From positions 1-5,340 of the forward strand of contig DYIS01000195.1 of assembly GCA_020723545.1 (NCBI GenBank): a DNA stretch of 5,340 bases, given 5' to 3'. Each line of letters opens with the position of its first letter. The first letter of the stretch is position 1. Position numbers and translations under genes: made by a program. The stretch comes from Ktedonobacter racemifer (GTDB lineage Bacteria > Chloroflexota > DTOL01 > JACQYG01). The notes under the pieces are model-generated. The model saw nothing but the letters and a program-made list of their open reading frames with translations, searched no databases and had not been told where the DNA came from. This document shows positions 1 through 5,253 of this stretch, piece after piece.

Positions 1-548
1 GGTTCTTCCCCCCCCATGGGGTGTCATCGCCGGGAATGCCGGGAGACATCATTGACGTCTTCGCGCGTCTCTTCACTCTGGGACGATCAAATCCGGAGAT
101 CGCCGGTCACGAACTGGAGATCTTTATGGACGGCATGAAACATGTGGCCATGCCAGCCACGGTCCTCAGCCTCTTTAACCTGGCACAGTACAGCCGTTTC
201 ATGCGCTCCTCTATGCTCGAGGTGTTGCGTCAGGACTACATGCGCACAGCCCGGGCCAAAGGTGTGATAGAGCGGGTCGTCATACTCAAGCATGGCCTGC
301 GCAACGCCCTCATTCCAGTCATTACCATCGTCATGCTGTCCATTCCGGGGCTTTTCTCCGGAGCTATCATCACGGAGAGCATCTTCTCCTGGCCGGGCAT
401 GGGGCGGTTGTTCATTGATGGCATCAGTCAGGTGGACTGGCCATTGGTGCAGGGCATTCTGGTCATCAGCGCTTTCCTGGTCGTCTTCTTCAACTTTATC
501 GCGGACGTCCTCTACGCTGTCGTGGACCCGCGCATCCAGTACGCGTAG
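1..548 (+). CDS. dppB: ABC importer permease, DppB/OppB type (5' partial)
   Basis: This is the C-terminal part of an inner-membrane permease of the DppB/OppB/NikB family, one half of the membrane channel of a peptide/nickel-type ABC importer. The reading frame is open from position 3 to the TAG at 546-548. The GTG at 21 is internal: residues before it (FFPPHG) continue the family's proline/glycine-rich periplasmic segment, so the true start lies upstream of the window. Visible are a membrane segment at about nt 140-200, the cytoplasmic EAA loop that docks on the ATPase (DYMRTARAKG at about nt 234-263, then LRNALIPV), a hydrophobic helix at about nt 305-375, and a last helix at about nt 444-525 ending in the typical VVDPRIQYA tail. 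The next gene starts 9 nt downstream, with its ribosome site overlapping this stop. The substrate cannot be told; oppB or nikB would be equally valid names. The family call is secure. Confidence 0.93.
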   Translation, partial: FFPPHGVSSPGMPGDIIDVFARLFTLGRSNPEIAGHELEIFMDGMKHVAMPATVLSLFNLAQYSRFMRSSMLEVLRQDYMRTARAKGVIERVVILKHGLRNALIPVITIVMLSIPGLFSGAIITESIFSWPGMGRLFIDGISQVDWPLVQGILVISAFLVVFFNFIADVLYAVVDPRIQYA

Positions 549-551
549 GAG
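547..551 (+). promoter_or_regulatory. Ribosome binding site of dppC overlapping the dppB stop
   Basis: AGGAG lies 6 nt before the ATG at 558, and its first two bases are the last two of the dppB TAG. This arrangement suggests that ribosomes terminating on dppB help initiation on dppC (inference). Confidence 0.75.
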
Positions 552-557
552 TCCCTT

Positions 558-1541
558 ATGGCTACAAAGGAATCCTCCATTGCCGCAGTAGCTCCACCCA
601 TCACCTGGGAAGAGGAGGAGGCTGCCCTCCCCACGGAATCCCTCAGCCAGTGGCAACTGGCCTGGCGGCGTCTCCGGCGGCACCGGCTGGCTATATTGGG
701 CGTGTTCGTCTTGGTTTTCTTCATCATGGTTTCGGCCCTGGCTTCGGTGAACATAGGAAGCATTCGCTTCGGACTGGCCCCGTACGAGTTCGATGCCATT
801 GACCTGAATGTCTCCTTCTCTGGACCCACCCCGGAGCACCTCTTCGGCACCGATCAGTTAGGGCGGGATACCCTGACGCGCCTCCTCCACGCCGGGCGCA
901 TCTCTCTCAGTGTGGCCGGCATCGCCACCATCCTGTCGGTGATCATCGGGGTCATCATCGGGGCGGTGGCTGGTTATGTGGGCGGTCGGGCGGAGACCAT
1001 TCTCATGCGCTTCACGGACATCATGCTTACCTTGCCAGTGTTGCCTTTGCTATTGATCGCCTCCAAGAGCCTGCGGGAGATGGTCGCTCTACAGCAGCTG
1101 TTCGGCCAACTCTTGAGCGTGATCGTCATCATTGCTGTGATCACTATCTTCGGTTGGATGACCGTGGCCCGCCTGGTGTACAGCTCGGTGCTCTCCCTGC
1201 GAGAGCGGGAGTTTATGGAGGCCACCCGGGCTCTGGGAGCCTCCGGGAAGCGTCTCATCTTCAACCACCTGGTGCCCAACTCCCTGGCGCCGATCATCGT
1301 GGCTACCACCCTGGAGTTCGGCGCCATCGTGGTCTATGAGGCCACCCTGAGCTTCCTCGGCTTCGGCATCATGCCCCCCACGCCGAGCTGGGGCAATATG
1401 CTCACGGACGTGCAACGCTTTGTCCTGCGCAGCCCCTGGATGGCCTTCTACCCCGGCATGTGCATCTTCCTCACCGTGCTGGCCATCAACTTCCTGGGCG
1501 ATGGTCTGCGGGATGCCCTGGACCCACGCCTGAAGATCTAG
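558..1541 (+). CDS. dppC: ABC importer permease, DppC/OppC type
   Basis: Complete 327-residue inner-membrane permease, the expected partner of the DppB-type protein. It has a charged cytoplasmic N-terminus, then the OppC N-terminal helix (WRRLRRHRLAILGVF, about residues 36-60). The family motif HLFGTDQLGRD is at 94-104. Further hydrophobic segments lie at about 116-140, 153-170, 186-208, 243-265 and 295-315. The EAA loop contacting the ATPases is at about 217-246 (REFMEATRALGASGKRL followed by HLVPNSLAPI), followed by SFLGFGIMPPTPSWG at 265-279 and the usual DPRLKI-type C-terminus. Length and motif order match the family with nothing missing. The ATG at 558 is supported by AGGAG at 547-551. 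The acidic stretch around residues 18-22 (EEEEA) is a lineage-specific extension of the variable N-terminus. It would bind the peptide or metal substrate's translocation path jointly with DppB; the specific ligand is unknown. Confidence 0.95.
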   Translation: MATKESSIAAVAPPITWEEEEAALPTESLSQWQLAWRRLRRHRLAILGVFVLVFFIMVSALASVNIGSIRFGLAPYEFDAIDLNVSFSGPTPEHLFGTDQLGRDTLTRLLHAGRISLSVAGIATILSVIIGVIIGAVAGYVGGRAETILMRFTDIMLTLPVLPLLLIASKSLREMVALQQLFGQLLSVIVIIAVITIFGWMTVARLVYSSVLSLREREFMEATRALGASGKRLIFNHLVPNSLAPIIVATTLEFGAIVVYEATLSFLGFGIMPPTPSWGNMLTDVQRFVLRSPWMAFYPGMCIFLTVLAINFLGDGLRDALDPRLKI

Positions 1542-1546
1542 AGGAG
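1541..1546 (+). promoter_or_regulatory. Ribosome binding site that fixes the TTG start of dppD
   Basis: GAGGAG begins on the last base of the dppC TAG and sits 6 nt before TTG 1553. An in-frame TAG at 1547-1549 rules out any earlier start, so TTG 1553 is the only start that keeps the first beta strand of the ATPase. Confidence 0.8.
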
Positions 1547-1552
1547 TAGCTC

Positions 1553-2539
1553 TTGAGAGACAATACTCTGCTTGAAGTGCGTAACCTCAAGACATACTTC
1601 TACACGATGGATGGCACGGTGCTGGCCGTAGATGGCGTGGATTTCGTTATGCGCGAGGGCCAGACTGTGGGGCTGGTAGGTGAGTCTGGCTGCGGGAAAT
1701 CGGTCACCGCCCTTTCGATCATGCGCCTCATCACCCCGCCAGGCAAGATCGTGGGTGGGCAGGTGATCTTCGACGGGGAAGACCTGCTCAAGGTTGACGA
1801 TGAGGAGATCCGTCGGGTCCGGGGGAACAAGATCGCCATGGTCTTCCAGGACCCTATGACCTCGCTGAATCCGGTGCTCACCATCAATCGTCAGGTCAGC
1901 GAGGCCCTGGAACTGCACCTCGGGATGAACAAAGACGAATCCCGCAAGCGCAGCATCGAGCTCCTGGAAATCGTGGGGATCCCCGAGGCGGCCAAACGCA
2001 TCGACGACTACCCCCATCAGTTCTCGGGCGGCATGCGTCAACGGGTGATGATCGCCATGGCCTTGTCCTGCAATCCCCAGTTGCTCATAGCCGACGAGCC
2101 CACCACCGCCTTGGACGTGACCATCCAGGCCCAGATCATCGAGCTGGTCAAACGCCTCAAGAAGGAACTGGGCATGGCAGTGATCTGGATCACCCATGAC
2201 ATGGGCGTGGTGGCCGGGATGTGCGAGCGGGTGATCGTGATGTATGCCGGGCACATAGCGGAGTCTGCCCGGGTGAGTGATATCTACGCCGATCCGCGGC
2301 ACCCGTACACCCTGGGGCTGTTGGGGTCCATTCCCAGATTGGACGCGGCCCGCAAGTCGAAGCTGACACCCATCGAGGGGCTCCCGCCGGACCTGATCAA
2401 CGCCCCACCGGGATGCCCATTTGCTCCCCGCTGTGCCTGGGTCATAGACATCTGCCACCAGGAATGCCCGCGGTTGCGCGGCGTTGGCCCCGGGCACGAG
2501 ACCGCCTGCTGGGCTAACGTTAAAGAAGGAAGGGCCTGA
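1553..2539 (+). CDS. dppD: ABC importer ATPase, DppD/OppD type
   Basis: Cytoplasmic ATPase subunit of 328 residues, which hydrolyses ATP to drive import through the DppBC permeases. Visible motifs are Walker A GESGCGKS at 43-50 (Lys49), Q-loop Gln99 in VFQDPMTSLNP, signature FSGGM at 157-161, Walker B ending in Asp181-Glu182, D-loop TALD at 185-188 and switch His215 in WITHD. All catalytic residues are present. The oligopeptide/dipeptide-type C-terminal extension follows, with cysteines at 288, 294, 301, 305 and 319 (C-x5-C-x6-C-x3-C plus a distal Cys). In this family that region has been reported to hold an iron-sulfur cluster in at least one characterised DppD, so metal binding here is inferred from the pattern only. 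Translation starts at TTG; an in-frame stop two codons upstream excludes a longer form, and the next Met (residue 19) would cut the first strand. It pairs with the DppF-type ATPase that begins 1 nt downstream. Confidence 0.95.
   Translation: MRDNTLLEVRNLKTYFYTMDGTVLAVDGVDFVMREGQTVGLVGESGCGKSVTALSIMRLITPPGKIVGGQVIFDGEDLLKVDDEEIRRVRGNKIAMVFQDPMTSLNPVLTINRQVSEALELHLGMNKDESRKRSIELLEIVGIPEAAKRIDDYPHQFSGGMRQRVMIAMALSCNPQLLIADEPTTALDVTIQAQIIELVKRLKKELGMAVIWITHDMGVVAGMCERVIVMYAGHIAESARVSDIYADPRHPYTLGLLGSIPRLDAARKSKLTPIEGLPPDLINAPPGCPFAPRCAWVIDICHQECPRLRGVGPGHETACWANVKEGRA
2526..2534 (+). promoter_or_regulatory. Ribosome binding site deciding the dppF start
   Basis: The purine run AAGGAAGGG, inside the last codons of dppD, ends 6 nt before ATG 2541. 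It favours this start over the in-frame GTG at 2484, which would add 19 non-conserved residues (Pro/Gly-rich) overlapping dppD. Confidence 0.7.
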
Positions 2540-2540
2540 C

Positions 2541-3521
2541 ATGAGCATTAACGAAATACTACTTGAGGTCAAAGGTCTCAAGATGCATTTCCCCCTGACG
2601 CAGGGGATCATCATCCAGCGGCAGGTGGGCGCGGTCAAGGCGGTGGACGGCCTCAACTTCTTTATTCGCCGCGGCGAGACCTTGGGGTTAGTGGGCGAGA
2701 GCGGGTGCGGCAAATCCACCACCGGACGGGCCATCCTTCAGCTCTATCGGCCCACGGCGGGGCAGGTCCTTTTTGAGGGCCAGGACCTCTGCAAGATGGC
2801 AGGCGAAAGGCTCAGGCAGATGCGACGCCGGATGCAGATGATCTTCCAAGACCCCTATGCCTCTCTGAACCCTCGCATGACCGTGGGCAACATCATCGGC
2901 GAACCCATGGAGATCCATAACTTGGCCAAGGGCAAGGAGAAGCAGGAAAAAGTCCAGGAACTCCTACGGGTGGTGGGGCTGAACCCGTACTTCTCCAACC
3001 GCTACCCCCACGAGTTCTCCGGGGGCCAACGGCAGCGCATCGGCGTGGCCCGGGCCCTGGCGGTCCAGCCAGAGTTCATCGTCTGCGACGAGCCCATCTC
3101 GGCGTTGGACGTCTCCATCCAGGCCCAGATCATCAACCTCCTGGAGGAGTTGCAGGCGGAGTTTCACCTCACCTACCTCTTCATCGCCCATGACCTGAGC
3201 GTGGTGCGGCACCTCTCAGACCGGGTGGCGGTGATGTACCTGGGCAAGATCGTGGAGATCGCCACCCGGGACGATCTGTACCGGACTCCATTGCACCCGT
3301 ACATCAAGGCCCTGCTCTCGGCGGTGCCCATCCCCGACCCAACAGTGGAAGCCAGGCGAGAGCGCATCATCCTGGTGGGCGACGTGCCGAGCCCGGTGAA
3401 CCCGCCCAGCGGCTGCAACTTCCATACCCGTTGCCCAATCGCTATACCGTTGTGCTCGGAGCAGGAGCCGGCCTTCGTGGACAAAGGCGTCGATCACTGG
3501 GCGGCCTGCCACCGCGTATAA
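2541..3521 (+). CDS. dppF: ABC importer ATPase, DppF/OppF type
   Basis: Second cytoplasmic ATPase of the importer, 326 residues from ATG 2541. It begins with the family's typical LLEVKGLKMHFPL and a short insert (about residues 20-30) before KAVDGLNF. Motifs are Walker A GESGCGKS at 52-59 (Lys58), Q-loop Gln103 in IFQDPYASLNP, a perfect signature FSGGQ at 159-163, Walker B ending in Asp183-Glu184, D-loop SALD at 187-190 and switch His217 in FIAHD. The C-terminal oligopeptide/dipeptide domain has GDVPSPVNPPSGC at about 280-292 and cysteines at 292, 298, 305 and 323. It should heterodimerise with DppD; both nucleotide sites look intact, so there is no sign of a degenerate half. The reading frame extends upstream to GTG 2484, but that would overlap dppD by 56 nt and lacks family support. 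This is the last gene of the importer operon; the binding protein must be encoded elsewhere or upstream. Confidence 0.95.
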   Translation: MSINEILLEVKGLKMHFPLTQGIIIQRQVGAVKAVDGLNFFIRRGETLGLVGESGCGKSTTGRAILQLYRPTAGQVLFEGQDLCKMAGERLRQMRRRMQMIFQDPYASLNPRMTVGNIIGEPMEIHNLAKGKEKQEKVQELLRVVGLNPYFSNRYPHEFSGGQRQRIGVARALAVQPEFIVCDEPISALDVSIQAQIINLLEELQAEFHLTYLFIAHDLSVVRHLSDRVAVMYLGKIVEIATRDDLYRTPLHPYIKALLSAVPIPDPTVEARRERIILVGDVPSPVNPPSGCNFHTRCPIAIPLCSEQEPAFVDKGVDHWAACHRV

Positions 3522-3523
3522 AC

Positions 3524-3579
3524 CGATAGCTGATAGCAAATGGCAGATGGCAGTGAGTTGCTATCAGCTATCTGCCATT
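3524..3579 (+). repeat. Heptamer-built inverted repeat between dppF and the DUF58 gene
   Basis: Seen in sequence: the gap can be cut exactly into eight 7-base units. The first four (3524-3551) end ATAGC, ATAGC, ATGGC, ATGGC. A central unit (3552-3558) follows, and then three units that are the complement type (TGCTATC, AGCTATC, TGCCATT). A perfect 15-base inverted repeat, GATAGCTGATAGCAA at 3525-3539 against 3558-3572, has an 18-base loop. A second pairing, ATGGCAGAT at 3540-3548 against 3570-3578, crosses the first. There is no T-run after the stem, so termination is possible but not shown. Similar GATAGC/GATGGC-type intergenic repeats are scattered in many environmental bacterial genomes (from memory, not checked). 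It could be a terminator for the dpp operon, a MITE/REP-like insert, or both. Confidence 0.75.
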
Positions 3580-3584
3580 AAAGC

Positions 3585-4850
3585 ATGTCCCACTCATTTC
3601 GGATAAGCACCAATTCCCGGCTGCTCTTCCCGCTGCTGGCGCTGGTCTACCTCTTGGCGGTCATCGTCTCCCATCGGGTGTTTTTTTATCTGTTCTACTC
3701 TCTGATCGCCCTGATCGCCGTGTCCTATTTCTGGTCCCGGCACATCGGGCAAAGGCTTAGCTTGAGCCGGGAGGCACGGAAAGAGGGCGTTCAAGTGGGC
3801 GAGAAACTGCGCGAGAAGTTCGCGGTGACGAATCATTCGCGACTTCCGGTGTTCTGGGTGGAGATGGTGGACCGTTCCAACCTGCCGGGCTATCAGGCCA
3901 GTCGGGTGGAGTCCATGGGGGGCGGAGCCAGGCGCACCTGGGATGCAGAGGCGGTCTGCCGGCGGCGGGGCCTTTACACCCTGGGGCCGGTGGATATGCG
4001 CACCGGCGACCCATTTGGCCTTTTCTCGGCCCGATGGCGGGAGCCAGCCACCAGGTCCTTCCTGGTCTATCCCCGCATCGTAGACCTGCCGGGGATCGAC
4101 CTGCCCAGCGGGACCCATCCCGGCAGCGCCCGGACCAGCTTGAGGACTCAGCAGGTGACCACCAACGCTTCCACCGTGCGGGAATACGTGCCGGGCGACA
4201 GCCTGAACCGCATCCATTGGCTATCCACCGCGCGCCAGGGGCGGCTCATCGTCAAGGAGTTTGATCTGGAGCCTTCCGGCAATGCCTGGGTAGTGTTGGA
4301 CCTGGAAGAGCGGGTCCAGGCCGGAGAGGGGGATGAGTCCACCGAGGAGTACGGCGTCATCCTGGCGGCGTCTCTGGCTTACAAGCTTTTGGAGCAGAAC
4401 AAGGCGGTGGGGCTGGCAGCCTTTGGAAAGGGCCAGGTGGTGTTGCAACCCGACCGGGGCCCCCGTCAACTGGGCAGGATATTGAAGGAGCTGGCCGTGG
4501 CCCAGGCCGAGGGCCGCTATCCCCTGAGCGAGGTGCTCACCAAGTTCGGCCTGGGCTTCGGGCGGGGCATGACCGTGGTGGTGATCACCCCCTCCTGGTC
4601 CCTGGAGTGGGCGGCGGGCTTGCTTTTCTATGCGGCCCAGGGCATGGCGCCGGCCGCCGTGGTGATGAACTCGCGGTCCTTCGGCGGCCAGCAAAGCTCC
4701 GACGCCGTGGTGGAGGCGCTGATCCGCTCGGGGATCACCACGTACACTATCAGCCGGGGCCAGAGGTTCACCGCCGTGTTTCGCGAGAGACCCCGTCGGG
4801 AGGCTGCCTACCGGGTCCTGGCCACCGGCAGGGTGATCGCCCTGGCCTAG
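3585..4850 (+). CDS. DUF58 family membrane-anchored protein
   Basis: Complete 421-residue protein recognised as DUF58 by its core REYVPGDSLNRIHWLSTAR at 199-217 and the preceding RRGLYTLGPVDMRTGDPFGLF region (127-147). Two hydrophobic helices at about 13-29 and 32-49, separated by SHRV, anchor it in the membrane; the rest should be one soluble region. A beta-rich segment (about 55-165) leads into the DUF58 core, then a VWA-like fold starting at NAWVVLDLEE (233-242). The metal-ion motif DxSxS expected of an active VWA domain is not there (Asp239-Leu-Glu-Glu-Arg), which suggests a structural or partner-binding role. The biochemical role of the family is unsettled; members often sit with MoxR AAA+ ATPases and transglutaminase-like proteins, neither of which is in this window. 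ATG 3585 is the earliest possible start because TAA at 3579-3581 is in frame. No Shine-Dalgarno is visible, but the next candidate (TTG, residue 24) would remove the first helix. Confidence 0.9.
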   Translation: MSHSFRISTNSRLLFPLLALVYLLAVIVSHRVFFYLFYSLIALIAVSYFWSRHIGQRLSLSREARKEGVQVGEKLREKFAVTNHSRLPVFWVEMVDRSNLPGYQASRVESMGGGARRTWDAEAVCRRRGLYTLGPVDMRTGDPFGLFSARWREPATRSFLVYPRIVDLPGIDLPSGTHPGSARTSLRTQQVTTNASTVREYVPGDSLNRIHWLSTARQGRLIVKEFDLEPSGNAWVVLDLEERVQAGEGDESTEEYGVILAASLAYKLLEQNKAVGLAAFGKGQVVLQPDRGPRQLGRILKELAVAQAEGRYPLSEVLTKFGLGFGRGMTVVVITPSWSLEWAAGLLFYAAQGMAPAAVVMNSRSFGGQQSSDAVVEALIRSGITTYTISRGQRFTAVFRERPRREAAYRVLATGRVIALA

Positions 4851-4862
4851 GCACCTTCATTT

Positions 4863-4897
4863 GATCCTCCCGCAGGTTCCGAACCTGCGGGAGGATC
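4863..4897 (+). terminator. Strong palindrome 12 nt after the DUF58 stop; possible terminator
   Basis: GATCCTCCCGCAGGTTC (4863-4879) is followed by one base and its perfect complement (4881-4897), giving a GC-rich hairpin of about 16 bp with a CCG triloop. The position, just after the TAG at 4848-4850, suits a transcription end for the DUF58 gene. No T-run follows on the + strand, so it is not a classical intrinsic terminator. It may instead be another member of the hairpin-repeat cluster downstream, or an mRNA 3'-end stabiliser. Confidence 0.5.
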
Positions 4898-4964
4898 GGC
4901 CACAAAGGAAAATTTGTGTCTTAGTTGTTCGGGGCATACGCCTGGTGACGCTCCGACACCACAA

Positions 4965-5039
4965 GGGTAGAAGCCCAACCGTGTTGGGCGTTCAGAGGTC
5001 AACAGGCTCATCACGGCCAATACGATTGGCCTTCTACCC
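4965..5039. repeat. REP-like inverted doublet with GTAG signature (BIME-like)
   Basis: Two copies of a 28-base unit face each other: the left unit is 4965-4992, and the right unit is its inverse at 5012-5039. Each reads GGGTAGAA, then a 7-bp hairpin with loop CGT: left GCCCAAC/GTTGGGC (4973-4979 with 4983-4989), right on the minus strand GGCCAAT/ATTGGCC (5015-5021 with 5025-5031). A 22-base linker separates the units (about 4990-5014 between hairpins). The units differ at two hairpin pairs (C-G versus G-C, and C-G versus T-A), and both differences are compensated. The outer GGGTAGAA/TTCTACCC (4965-4972 with 5032-5039) can also pair, giving a three-way junction. The tetranucleotide GTAG just 5' of a hairpin is the hallmark of REP elements moved by RAYT (TnpA-REP) transposases; assignment to that class is inference. 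No target-site duplication is seen. Confidence 0.75.
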
Positions 5040-5063
5040 ATTTTGAGATGACAGGGCGACGCT

Positions 5064-5176
5064 GGAGTGCAGGCTTCAGCCTGTTAATGGCTGGCCGATT
5101 GCTGGCAACGGTACGCGGTTATTGATTACCTGGAGGGCGATGATCTCTAACACGGGCAGCCTGAAGGCTGCACTCC
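5064..5176. repeat. Second inverted hairpin doublet (GGAG-type REP-like or MITE-like)
   Basis: GGAGTGCAGGCTTCAGCCTG at 5064-5083 recurs in inverted orientation at 5157-5176 with only two differences. Those two differences face each other in the hairpin stem (G-C versus C-G), so each copy still folds: left CAGGC/GCCTG with loop TTCA, right GCAGCC/GGCTGC (5156-5161 with 5166-5171) with loop TGAA. The copies enclose about 73 bases without recognisable content. The layout fits either a doublet of REP-like units headed by GGAG or a 113-bp miniature element with 20-bp terminal inverted repeats. No clear target-site duplication flanks it. Confidence 0.7.
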
Positions 5177-5219
5177 CATTGCCATAGTAGTTACGCCGAT
5201 GAGGGGGGCTGCTGAACCT

Positions 5220-5253
5220 TCTGGGATTGCAGCCTTAAGGCTGCAATCCCAGA
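5220..5253. repeat. 34-base perfect palindrome related to the preceding doublet
   Basis: CTGGGATTGCAGCCTT (5221-5236) is followed directly by its exact complement (5237-5252), and the next pair outward (T5220-A5253) also matches. Its centre, GCAGCC-TTAA-GGCTGC, is the same stem as in the right-hand copy at 5156-5171, with one loop base changed, and the flank GGGAT resembles GGGAG there. It is therefore probably a third, fully symmetrical member of the TGCAGSCTTMAGSCTG family. No T-run follows, so a terminator role is not supported. Confidence 0.75.

Noticed and set aside
8..15. Run of eight C near the window edge as a possible frameshift in dppB
   Set aside because: The frame before and after it reads as family-like sequence (FFPPHGVSSPG), so no frame change is needed.
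87..839. 250-codon minus-strand open frame across dppB and dppC
   Set aside because: It spans the junction of two clear permease genes on the other strand and has low-complexity composition; a shadow frame.
938..966. Direct repeat ATCATCGGGG in dppC
   Set aside because: It encodes the repeated VIIG of a membrane helix; ordinary coding bias explains it.
1538..2734. 398-codon open frame on the minus strand opposite dppD
   Set aside because: It is the antisense shadow of a GC-rich ATPase gene whose every catalytic motif is intact on the + strand; its translation (many His, Asp, Gly and Pro) resembles no protein family.
3541..3584. Promoter for the DUF58 gene in the 63-base gap
   Set aside because: TTGCTA at 3558 resembles a -35 box, but no -10 box stands at a usable distance before the ATG.
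3594..4217. 207-codon minus-strand open frame inside the DUF58 gene
   Set aside because: It is fully contained in a well-supported gene, without a ribosome site or family features.
4965..5039. tRNA-like cloverleaf
   Set aside because: The three-way junction has CGT triloops, no T-loop or anticodon-loop features and no CCA end; it is symmetric because it is an inverted doublet.
4847..5046. Open frames of about 60 codons on both strands after the DUF58 gene
   Set aside because: Both run through the palindrome at 4863-4897 and the doublet at 4965-5039, overlap each other, and lack ribosome sites; open only by chance.
4965..5253. CRISPR array
   Set aside because: Repeats are inverted pairs of different families with irregular spacing, not identical direct repeats with uniform spacers.
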